NCBI GenBank assembly: GCA_012274445.1
Contig: JAAROD010000033.1
Location: 1 to 64,000, forward strand
Reading direction: 5' to 3'
Length of the DNA stretch: 64,000 bases
Source of the DNA: Sclerotiophoma versabilis
Taxonomy: Eukaryota > Ascomycota > Dothideomycetes > Pleosporales > Didymellaceae
Numbering within the stretch: position 1 is the stretch's first letter; each line of letters begins with the position of its first letter. The translations under genes were made by a program, and so were the position numbers. Below are positions 1-11,700 of this stretch, in pieces. Below the pieces are notes generated by a model. That model was not told the origin of the DNA and made no database searches. It worked only from the letters and a program-made list of their open reading frames with translations.

Positions 1-89
1 CCTAACCCTAACCCTAACCCTAACCCTAACCCTAACCCTAACCCTAACCCTAACCCTAACCCTAACCCTAACCCTAACCCTAACCCTAA
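1..89. repeat. Telomeric repeat array (CCCTAA)n
   Basis: About 15 uninterrupted copies of the hexamer CCCTAA, the C-rich strand of the TTAGGG telomere repeat used by most filamentous ascomycetes. Reading 5'->3' into the chromosome, this is the orientation expected at a left end, so the window starts at or very near a real chromosome terminus. The array stops abruptly at base 89 and RIP-mutated sequence follows with no degenerate telomere repeats between them. Confidence 0.98.
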
Positions 90-1414
90 AAGTAGTACTC
101 TAAGCCTCTTACTAGTTTCTTACCTTAGTACTTATATTAGTTAATTAGTCCTTTATAGACTTTACTTATCTACTTATATATAGTTACTAAAGCTACTACT
201 AAGCACCTATATAGTAAGATACTTATAAAATAGCTATAAGTATACTAAGTATAGTACTATTACCTACTCTAGCTATAGTAGTAAGAAGCACAGTACTACT
301 TTTAGCTTATCCTACTATAACTATAACTTATAATAGTAGATAACTGTTATTACCTGCCTATCTATAATAAAAATATTATAGTCCTATAGCAGCCTATTAT
401 AATACTATATTATTATAATCTCTAACCTTCTACTTAGCTGTCTAGATATTATATATATATAGACTATTAGTAGTATTAAGAAGTAGTTTATATAATATAA
501 GTATTACTTAATCTACTTTATATTCTACTACTCTTTACTTAACTATAGTCTATAGCTCTACTTAGTCTACTTAGCCTATATTAGTATTTACTCTAGCTTA
601 TTCTAAAGACTATTATTATAGTACTGTATAAAAGATATACTCTACTATTTAAATATAATATTATTAATAAGTATATCTAGCTTAATAGTAAACTACTCTT
701 CTACCCTTATTACCTAGAATAGTTTCTTTTATAGTATCTACTCTACTTTAGACACTATATTCTACACTATCTTATAGAAGTAGCTAATATAAATCTACTA
801 GCTATATAAGTAGAAGATCTTATTATCTTTTAACTAGTACATATTACCTAAATTACTAGCTGCTAGCATAATATACTTACTATAAGCTAGTAAGCTAAGT
901 ACCTTACTTATTAGGCTATATAAGCTGTCTAATAGATACTTCTCTCTATACTCTAAGAAGTACTTATAATTCTTATTAGTCTACTTATTATAGTATATAA
1001 ATAGGAGTAACTTCTCTATACTAAGTATATATATATAGTAGACTATACCTACTAGTATATATAAGTAGTTCTTTACTATGTATAAGTAGTTTATATTACT
1101 ATTAATACCTAGTATAGTAAGAAAGTAAATAAGTCTACTACTAAACAGCTTATTACCTATTATTATAAAGAAGAATAATATAAGTAAGTTTAGTAGTACT
1201 TTAAGCTAAGTATTATGCTAAGTACTATGCTATGCTTTATTATTAGTATTAGTATTATAGTTTAATATCTTCTATAGTATTACTATAAGCTCCTTCTACT
1301 TAACTATTTAGTAGAATAGCTCTTACACGTCTTTTATTAAGTCCTTCTCTCTTTAGCTACTACTTAGAATATTTACTAGTTAGCTGCTGTTAGTATTAGA
1401 GAAGTTATTATTAT

Positions 1415-1470
1415 TCTCTTCCTCTTCTTCTTCTTCTTCTTTCTTTTCTTCTTTCTCTTCCTCTCTTTCT
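1415..1470. repeat. Pyrimidine-rich low-complexity tract
   Basis: A run of CTT/TCT/TCC triplets on the plus strand. On the minus strand it would encode a Glu/Lys-rich segment and may mark a linker in a degraded minus-strand gene, but no flanking domain can be recognised. Confidence 0.7.
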
Positions 1471-2699
1471 AAGCTATCCTTATTACTCTTATTATCTTTA
1501 TTACTACTCTTATTACTACCTTTCTATACTACTATTCTTACCTCTACCTTAGCTATAAAGTATAGAGTATAGCAGATAAATTTAACTATATAGCTAGCGT
1601 AGCAGGCCTAACTCTCTAGGTTCTATAGTTAAGCTATAGGCTGCTAATTAATCTTCTATTACTTTATACTTCTTAGCTACTACCTTATTTCTTATATAAG
1701 CATTAACAGCCCCTTAATACTTCTCTCTACTAGTAGCTCTGTTAGCTTTACTACTTACTATAGCTTCTCCTTACTTTAATTAGGCAGCTAGGTCTAATAT
1801 ATAAGATATATTAGATTATAGCTAGTAAAGTACTCTAGCTAGCCTATCTGCTTAAACTAGCTAGTTTTATCTATCTTTATAACTTTAGTGTCTATAACCT
1901 ATACCTTCTCTTTATATATATATTTTATTAGCTTCTATTCTGCTAGCTACTCTCTAATAATGTCTATTATCTTATAGAGGTTAGATAGTATATAATTATT
2001 ATCTACTACTTTAATAATAAAGTATTACTAGAGCCTACTAGTTTAGAAGAACGTCTGCGCCTTAACCTTCTTATAGAGTTTAATATCTTTACTACTCTAA
2101 GCTATTTAGTATATATTATTATAGTACTTCTATATTCTAATCTTGTTTATAGTATAGAAGCTGCAGTTACTAGTAATCCTGTATTAATAGATGTTTAACA
2201 GCTTACCTAGCTACTTAATTAGCAGCCCTAATAGTATAAGTAGCTTAATATCTTATAGTATAGTAATCTACTATTACTAGTAGTACTCTATAATTAATTT
2301 TCTCTCTTTACTTACTATATAGTACTAGTTACGTAGGTGCATATTAATATTTTATATACCTATAGTATACTCCTTATAGATTAGCACCTAATAGCGCTAG
2401 AAATAGTAGAAGTACTCTTATATATTATTAATTATTATCTTACTTATATATAGTTACTTATAGTACTATATTATAGTTAATATTACAGGTTACTATATAT
2501 TCTAGCAGAACTCTATGCTTAGTAAGTTAACCCTAAGAAATTCTAAAATAACCCTAAGCACAGTAATATAAGCTAAGAAATATAGAAATAAAAGTTATAG
2601 TATAATAGAGTAGATAATTTCTAGTAGGTTTTATATAGAGTATATTCTGTAAGTAGTACAGCTTAGAGTTATAATTAGAGGTTAGAGATATAATATTTA

Positions 2700-4040
2700 C
2701 CCTCTATAGTAGGCCTAATTCGGTTGCGTAACTCTAACACTATACCTATCTTAGTAATATTTAGGCCTAAGCATACGCGTTATATAGGTTAGGTATTCTA
2801 ATAGTTTATACCTATATTTTAGTTTATAGAATTAACTAAAATATCTACTATAGATATAATACTTCTAATAGTAGATAGAAGTATATTAAAATTATAAATA
2901 ATCTTTACTTTATACAACGTGTTATACCTAGCTATATAAGCTTCTAATATAAGACTAGTAAGGTTAAAGAAATAGTTTAAAATTTCTTATTTAATTAGAT
3001 TATATATAAAAATAAGTACTTTAAGTTTATAGATAATATAAAGAACTAAAATATTTCTAAATAACTACTTTAGGCACTTACTATAGAAATAAAAATAATA
3101 TAGTAAACTAGTAGTATTATTAGTACTAGGGACTTCTCTATTATATATAAGGATAATATTTATAACTTCTTTATAGTTAGTATTACTCTTAATATTAAGT
3201 AGAATTTTATAAATATACTAGCTATACTTACTAGTATTATAAAGGTATAATAACTCTATAAGGTTAATATTACCTTATATATTATAGATTATATTAGCCT
3301 ATATTAACATGCAGGTAAGACTACTAAGACTCTAAAAATATATAACCTTAGTATTAAGCCTATAGGTATAGCTTTCTTAGTTAAATATATATAGCTTATT
3401 AGAGTAGTAGTTAATTTCTATATAGTATATACTCTTAATATATATCTTATTCTTAATTATTACTTAAATAGCTACGTAACTAGAAAGGAGATTATATAAA
3501 TAGTATACATCTCTATTTAGATATATTATATAAGTAGAGTTATATAAGATATAATATATATACTTCTTTTAAAGTATATAGAGTATAATACCTTAATATA
3601 TTAGAGAGTTATTATTACTAACCTAGTATTTAAAAGCTATATAGGTAGTAGTAAATTACTTTACTTTATTAGATATATTAGTAGTATAAGAATTATATAA
3701 TTAATTTAAATTAGTAAGCGTCTATACCTTATAATTTAGTACTAGATTATATATAAGTGTAATAAGGCTAGTATATCTAGTTATAGACTATAGTATAGGT
3801 GTAGTAGTTAAAAGTAAATAAAAGTTTACTTCTATATAGTAGATTAAATAATAAAACATTAAGTTAATATTATATATATTCTATGCTTTATTAATAAAAT
3901 ATAAGTCTACTAAACTAGATAGATTATATAGAAAGGTATTAGAAATACTATCTACTACAGCTAATTAAATAGTATTATTAAGTCTGCTAAAGTTCTAGAG
4001 TATATTTTACTATATCTAAGCACCTATAGCTTTTAGTTTA
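2700..4040 (+). pseudogene. RIP-degraded ghost reading frame, unrecognised
   Basis: Between about 2700 and 4040 the plus strand has a frame that stays coherent if TAA and TAG are read as mutated Gln or Trp codons. This was checked codon by codon at 3724-3960, where every stop is of that kind. The decoded stretch contains motifs such as HAGKTTKTLK and CFINKI. I do not recognise the family. It is probably the body of an old mobile element or a duplicated subtelomeric gene. The boundaries are approximate. Confidence 0.4.
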
Positions 4041-5241
4041 TATCTTTTTACTAAAGTTGAATATAAAGTAATAATTAATATCTAGTTAGCTATAGAGGAC
4101 TTAAAGATATTATAGCCTTATAATATATGCTTAGGTATAACACATACTTCTAATAGTAGCTTAAGTTTATTAGAATCTAAGCTATAGACTATTAGAATAA
4201 TATACTTAGAGTAGTTAGATAGGTTGTTTATTACCTAGGAAATTAGATAGGCTTCTGTTACCTAAATATTAAAGCGTGTTATAGGCTTAGTAGCTAATTC
4301 TTTCTAGTTTTTAGCTTCTTATAGCTTATTTAGTTAGTCTTAATATTTATTTATATACTATATTTTATTAGCTAATATACTATAATATACTATATTATAA
4401 AGAGAGAGGAGAGTAGGTAATTCTAGGTTTTTAAGAATCTAGAATTATACTTACCTTCCTTAGCTATACTTATATTTAGTAGTATTATAAACGTAGTAAC
4501 TATCTTACTACTGCTAGTGTTATAGTATAAGAGTTCTCTTATATTACCTTTACTAGTGTCTATATATTATTAAATCTATAATTTAGTAGTAGTAGTACCT
4601 AGAACCTAGTTCTAGTATAAACACTAAGATAGATTTATACCTAGTAAAATAGGTATAGACTAGTAGAAAATATATAAAGTAGAAAGAGTATCTATATACT
4701 CTTAGAACGTAATATATATAGAAACTAGAAGCTTTAGAATCTTTTCTTAACATTTACAGAATACTAAGTCCTAAATTCTAAAGATATCTTACTTACTTTT
4801 AAGATTCTCTTCTTTATTAGCTACTATAGTCTTATCTTAAAGTACTACTAAAAGACCTACTCTAACTGCATATTCTCTATATAGATATTTATAAGCTAGT
4901 ATATTTAGGTTACTCTACTTCTTTAAGTAGCTAAACTTAATTAACTCTTCTATATTTTTATATAGTAACTTCTTAAAGTAAGAAACTACTAATAAGATAT
5001 TATACTTTATTATACGCTCTTCTATATCTAATAATAGCTTTAGGTTCTTAGGAATAGTTAGAGTAACTAGTATATTATAGATAATATTTAGTAGGTTATA
5101 GTATATATAATATATAGAGTTACTATTTAGTCCTATAATATTAATTAGGTAGTTATTAACTATAAATATTTAGTAAGCGTGTTAAAAATATAGAGAGGGG
5201 GGAGAGGTCTAACTAATTCTAGGTTTTTAAAACCTAAAAGC

Positions 5242-5740
5242 TGTTGAAGTTGTACTTTCAAGCAAAGCTCGTAAGCACTATTCGTATTGGTTCTCAGGGA
5301 TGAGCGCTGGTACAGGAAGGTCCGTAAGGGTTGGGGTTATTGCCTAGTGAAACACCGTGGCAATAGAGGGTAACAATGAGTAGTATAGAGTAGACTATCT
5401 AGCTCGAGAGTTGGGGTCGAGATTCCAAAGACAAACTTGATTGACTAAGTTGAACACGAACCATAAGGGTTGTGTTCCTACTGACTATATACTTGCTATG
5501 GGGTAATGCTCGTTGACGAGCGACTAGGGTCAGTCCAATGAAATACATAGCGTTGCTCGTTGACGAGCGATAACATACGATGCTCGTTGACGAGCAAGTC
5601 ACGTGTGTCATGCTCGTTGACGAGCATGTCACGTGACCGTACAAAGGGAGATCCTTCCTGACTCCGCCCCTGGTTCATGGGTGAGGGCTGTGGTTGGCTA
5701 CTTAATCACTGTGCCGCTTCGTCCGCACAGGATCGTAACA
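5242..5740 (-). mobile_element. Solo LTR (Gypsy-1 family), essentially unmutated
   Basis: A 499-bp segment bounded by TGTT...AACA on both strands and flanked by a perfect 5-bp target duplication AAAGC (5237-5241 and 5741-5745), the product expected from LTR-LTR recombination of an inserted retrotransposon. It aligns as the reverse complement along its whole length to the RIP-mutated LTR at 22988-23477, which fixes its sense as the minus strand. It keeps many CpG, CpA and TpG dinucleotides, unlike its surroundings. In the U3-like part it carries four copies of a 16-bp palindrome and two CACGTG cores. A TATA-like TATATAG on the minus strand lies near 5483-5490. Confidence 0.93.
5507..5626. promoter_or_regulatory. 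Cluster of four 16-bp palindromes with CACGTG cores in the LTR
   Basis: TGCTCGT-TG-ACGAGCA, two 7-bp arms around a 2-bp centre, occurs at 5507-5522, 5554-5569, 5581-5596 and 5611-5626; the first two copies end in G instead of A. GTCACGTG follows the last two copies (about 5598 and 5628). They lie upstream of the TATA-like box in the LTR's sense direction. Inference: binding sites for a dimeric host transcription factor acting as LTR enhancer, or DNA hairpins. Three of the four persist in the sibling LTR. Confidence 0.7.
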
Positions 5741-5745
5741 AAAGC

Positions 5746-8700
5746 TTACTGTTACCTCTTATAAGCTACTTACTATACTAGTTTATAATTACTCCTAATA
5801 TATCTAGTATATCTACGTCTCTATTATCTTCTTTCTACTTCTATTTATAATAGTAAAGTATAGCTAGTAAATAATTCTTAGTATTAATTTTATTATTATC
5901 TTTAGTATCTATAGAGGCATTTATATTAATACTAATTAAATAATCTAATCTAATTATTTATATATCTTTAGAGTTATTAATTATATAGAACTAATAGTAT
6001 TTAGGATTAGCTATATAATCTTAACTAATAAGTGTCTTTAGAGTAATAGTAAGTATAAAGCTTATAGGTAGTATATTATAATCTAGTTAAAGTATTATAT
6101 AATAGTGTGCTACTAATTATTCTATATTAGATTAGGCTATAGAAAGAGGTACGTCTTTATACTTAATAACTAGTATTACTACAGCTATTACTTTATAATT
6201 TATAGCTACTACTTATCCTATAACTAGTATATAGATACAGACTAAAATAGTCTTTTTTTTAATCTTAGAAGTATAAAACAGGTTGCTAAAATTAGCTTAT
6301 ATAACTTCTCTACCCTATTAAATAGGCTTAGTTTTAGGCTTTAGGCTAGATAGAGCAGGTTTATCTTATTCTTTCTTAATATCTATAGGTAACTTACCTT
6401 AATTAGTAAACTTAAGCTCCTTATTATCTATAATAGTAGTAAGGTAGAGTTTATTAATTATTACTATAGTACTCCTAAGTAACTAATTAAGTAATAAGGT
6501 TACCTATACTTAGTTAATGCGTATATTATAGTAGATACTAGAATTTTAGTAGAGTACTAATCTAGTATTAAAGAGTAGTTTATAAGCTTAATCTATATAA
6601 CTAGCAGCCTATTTAAAGTACTACTATAGAGCCTAAATAGTGTCTATTAAGTATATCTTATTAAGTTTCTATAGGTTATATAATATAGCCTTAACTATAC
6701 TTAGCTAATAGGTATTAATCTACTCTCTAATATCTATAAGACTCTGTTTAAAGTCTAAGAAAAGAAAGAAGAGAACCTTATTAAAGACATGCTTAAAGGC
6801 TGCTCTACTCTTACTAAACTATAAAGTAAGCCTAATAATTAATTATACTAGTTTATATATTAGTTATTATAGGTTACCTTCTAAAACTTTTATTAACAGC
6901 AGCTTTATTTAATAGGCTAGCTTAGTTATAGTCTTATCTTTCTTCTTAATTAGTACTACTATTATAGTTATAGAGGTTATAATATACTTATCTTTTATAT
7001 TAAGCTAGCTAAAATCTAATATATCTATTTATCCTATCTCTTAGTATAGCTGCTTATCTAGATTATTAGAGTTATTCTACTCTTTAGCTTATTGATATCT
7101 CTAATATATAATTTTATTATACTTATTATTAGAGTTATACTAGATTTTAGAGGTTATCTTACTTAAAGAATACTCTACCTCTTAAATAGTCTACTACTAA
7201 GGTGTCTCTAGAATAATAGCTTAAGACTCTAATAGTATTAGTTAGTCTTATAAAGAAGGTATTTAATTAGTATTATATACTAATATTAATAGTAATATTA
7301 GTAATAGTAGAGATAATAGTAGTAGTAGAAATAATAGTAGTAGTAGAGATTCTGTAGGTTTATTATTTAAAGGTGTTATTATCTAGTCTACTTTACTAAG
7401 AGATTTACTAAATAAGTTAAGAAAAGATAATATATTATATAGTAAGGGGGAGCTAAACAGATTCTAGGTTTTAGATAACCTAGAAACTTATTAGCTACTC
7501 TTTTACTAGATATATAGCTTACTCTTACTTATTAAACCTACTAACTATAGTATTAGTAAAAGCTGTAGGTTACGTATGCATTATTTAATTATAATAGCTA
7601 TAGGTTCTAGGTTAATCTATCTAGGTAGCAGTATAGATCTAATTAGCAGTAGGTAAACTCTATAAAAATAAGTAGTCTACTTTAAAGTAAATACTATCTA
7701 AAAGATAAACTATTATATATATAAAATAAAAGGTATAATTTATTATAGTAACTTTACTCTTAGTTTAGTATTTCTATAGTATATTTCTAAAAGGTAGTAC
7801 TAGAAGATAGAGAGGGAATAGAGTAATTCTAGGTTTTAATTTTTTTTAGTTTTATTTTAGTAAAGTTTTTATTAATAGTACTTATAAGTTTTATAATATA
7901 TATAGAGTAGTTATTATATATAGTAGTTATATAGTAGAGAAGAGAGAGAAGCTAGCTGTTTTTAGGTTTTTAGGTTATAGACTTAGTTATTTAAGTTAGT
8001 AAGTAGTAGGTAGGCAGAGGGTTAGTAGGTAGAAAGGTAAAGAAAAGTAAAAGAGAAAGAGAGGTAGAAGAGGGGGAGATTATATACCTATATAAGTACT
8101 ACTAGTATAAGGACTATATACGCTTAGTATATAATAGATTTATAAGTAAAGTAGAGAAATAATCTAAGTCTACTAAGTTAAAACCTAGAATTAGTAGCTC
8201 TCTCCCCTCTTTTAGCACTTTATATTTATATTATTTAGTTATTATTATTAATAAGAGGTAGTTCTATTAATTCTAAGTTTTAAATTAGTATCTTACTTTA
8301 TCTTAGGTATTTAGGTATATAGTAAAGGATAAATCTACTTACTATTAATAAGCTTTCTAAAATATCTTAGGCTATCTGCTATAAAAAACTTATAAGTTAA
8401 CTAAGTTAATGCTAGAATAATACAGCTAGCTTTAAAGTTATCTCTAAAATCTACTATACTAGTCTAATATTTTATAAACTCTAGTATAAGGTTAGAATAT
8501 ATTATTCTAGGAGACTAATTCTCCTATATCTATCTACTATTATTCTAAGGCTCTATATAAGTTTAAACCTATTAGATCTACTCTACTTAAATATTAGGAT
8601 ACTTATTCTATAGGTATACTTAAGTATTATAAATAGTAAATTTATTTCTACAGAGTATATCTAGCCTTTATATATATACTCTACTTAAGCCTTTAATATT

Positions 8701-11700
8701 CTATTTTAGATAGTAATAGAATAGTATTAGGTATATCTAGTACTAGGCTTTACCTTATTATATATTAATAGTAGATTAGTATAATACTATTATTAAGCCT
8801 ATATATATTAGCCTATAATTATTACTTATATTATAGTTTCTATAGATATAATTAAATATCTCTTTATTAGTAAAATAGGTTATATAGTAGGTTACCTAGA
8901 ACTGTTATATAGCTAGAATCTTAGATAGAAGTAGTTATACTTATATAGTTTTTTATTTACTTAGATTACTTAAGTTAAAATTAAGCTGTCTCTATTACCT
9001 TACTATTTTATATTTAGCAATAGGTAATCTATACTTAGTTACTCTATAGTTAATATCTAAATATTATTAGTATATTACTATCTTTATTTTAGAAACGTAC
9101 CTAATAAGTCTAAAGGGTGTTTATTTTACCTTAGATAAGTAGTTAGTGTAGACAGTAAGTTACTAAAGTTAAATAGTTCTCTTAATAGTATATTATTATA
9201 GAACTTTTCTAATATAATAGCTCTTAGTATTAAATATATAGTTATATAGACGAATAGGCTAGTATTCCTTATAGGTGTTATAATATTAATAGTAGATTCT
9301 CTTATAGTTCTTATATAGGCTAAGCAGAGGGGACTAAATAGAATTTATAATACTATTATATATATAATTATAATATATAATAATATAGAAGTTATAGGTA
9401 GATAAAAGTATATTAGTTAAATATTATATATAGCTTCTAATAACGTATATATTATATAGTTAAGTTTATTATTAAAGTACTAGTTAAGTATTCTCCTTTA
9501 ATAGACTAGATCTCTGTTATTATCTTAGATAAATACTACAATAATAGACTGTACTTTTATTTCTACTTTATTAAAATAGACATTTAATAATAATAAGGAG
9601 ATAATAAGCCTAGCTGTATAGAAGGTTCTGTTACAGCCTACTCTTCTACTTTCTTATATCTATATAATAATATAGTCTAGCTTACTAAATTAAAATACTA
9701 CTAGTAAAAAAAGAATATAAATACCTATAGAAAATATACTAGTAGTAATAAATACACTATCTAACGTAGACATAAATTTAGTTTACTATCTTATCTTTTT
9801 ACTATTATCTATATTACTATAAATATATCTATAGTATAATATATATACTAAGGTTTCTGCTATAGATTAGGTGTTAACATATACTAAGATCTTCTTTAGT
9901 TTCTAGTACTCTGTTTATATATATTTAGCTATTTAACCTATAGTTATAGGCCCTCTGTTAGGTAAATAATATACTTAGTAGTAAATATTACTACGTACTG
10001 TTAATTTATAAAACGTGTTAACTAACCTAGACAGTCCTATAAGCTAGTATATATTTTCTTCTTCTTCCTATAGTATAGTAGTAGATAATAATATTACTTA
10101 TAATCTATATTTTACTATAATTTAGAGGTTTTTTAGATATAGTCTAAATATATAGTAGGATTACAGTATATAGTAGAATTTATCTACTACTATATATTCT
10201 AGACACCCTAGTAAGTTTATTCTACTTATAAACTATATAAAGCTGTCTTAGCTAAGGCTTTCTAGTGTTACTAGTATAATAGAGGCTGTCTTATTATAAT
10301 ATCCTTATTTCTATACTATAGTTCTAATTTATAATACTTTATAATAAGTTATAATATTAATGCGTAGTACTACTAGAGGTATAATAATAATAGTCTAGCT
10401 ATAGTTTAGAAAATAAGCTAGTAGTAAAAATAATAAACTTTTACTAGATCTAGTACTAGCTACGTAGGTAATAGTTATTAATCCTGTTATAATAGCTTCT
10501 AGGGCTTCTTTTTATTTACTACAGAATTAAGTAGTAGAGCTAAAATTTTCTTATAACAGTACTAAGTAATTTATACCTATCCTATCTTTAAGTTTATTAT
10601 ATAAAATAGTAGATAATACTATATATAAAGGGTCTGTACTATAGTCTATATAGAAGCCTAATACTTTATACTATTAACTTAACATCTTAAAATATATAGT
10701 AGCTATGTTTTATTTTCTAGTAAACACTTAAGAGATATTAAGTGTATATATACTATAGCTAGTCTTTAGTAAATATCTAGCCTATATCTCTATAGCTTCT
10801 ACCTTAGCTTTATTAATATTTTTTTATTTCTTCCTAAGATAGGGTCTATAGTTTACTATTATAAATACTAATCTTTCTACTAAATATAAAAATTAAGTGT
10901 TATATAGTGCTAATATTAATCTCTTAACCTATCTATTATATAGTAGCTTAAGATATAACCTTACTTAGTAGTTATAATATCTTATATTAAATTCTATCTA
11001 TATCTAGCTAAAGGAAGCTACTAGTTATAAGTTTATAGTAATAGTCTTAGTAGAAAGTAGTAAGTTAATATTATAATATAGTATAGAATAGTTAAATTAA
11101 CTATATATACTATATAAGTAGTAACCTAATCTTATAAAGAAGAAATTAATATACTGTTTTTAGTATCTTATTATAGTTAAAGCCTTTATAGTAGTATAGA
11201 ATAATAGCTATAAGACTATTAAATAGAAATAGGTTATAAATACTATTAGTAACTGTGTTCTTATATTAGATACTTAGAATCTTAGTACCTCTAGTAGGCT
11301 AGCTGCTTATAAAGTAGGCTAGACATAATAAATATCTAAGAAACTTTTAAATAAGTTTACTATATACTATAATCTATCTAATATCTTATAGATTAGTAAT
11401 AGTATATTCTTTATAAGTCTATTTCTACAGAGTAGTTATAAGTTAACTAGAAATAAAATTCTTTTATCCTAATAATTAAGGAGATAAAGGTATAAATATA
11501 CTATAGCCTACTATAGATTAGGTAGCTTATTCTTTTATAGTATTCTAAAGAATCTTAGGTAGCTTAGTAGAGCTGTTAATAAAGTATAACTACTATAGAA
11601 CTTTAGATATAACTATATATTTATTCTATACTATACTTTAGAACTATAATAATAATATTCTAATAGAGTAAATAGTAATATTATCTCTACTCTAATATAT

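Larger units (their letters stand above)
90..5236. other. RIP-mutated subtelomeric block, no intact gene
   Basis: AT-rich sequence in which C survives almost only before T or C, and CpA, TpG and CpG are nearly missing; this is the footprint of repeat-induced point mutation. No intact gene is visible. A pyrimidine-rich tract lies at about 1415-1470 and would read as an acidic/basic (E/K) stretch on the minus strand. One plus-strand ghost frame is listed separately. Purine-run motifs lie near 4401-4449 and 5191-5236. I could not recognise a telomere-linked helicase here. Confidence 0.8.

Noticed and set aside
90..5236. Telomere-linked RecQ-type helicase, common at fungal chromosome ends
   Set aside because: I looked for helicase-like motifs in the decoded frames near the telomere and found none that I could defend.
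5507..5626. Regularly spaced palindromic repeats resembling a CRISPR array
   Set aside because: Only four 16-bp units with unequal spacers inside an LTR, in a eukaryotic subtelomere.
5399..5678. Two minus-strand open frames with repeated SSTS/LVNEH-like peptides
   Set aside because: They are translations of the repeated palindromes inside the solo LTR. They have no domain, and the reading frames are incidental to the regulatory repeats.
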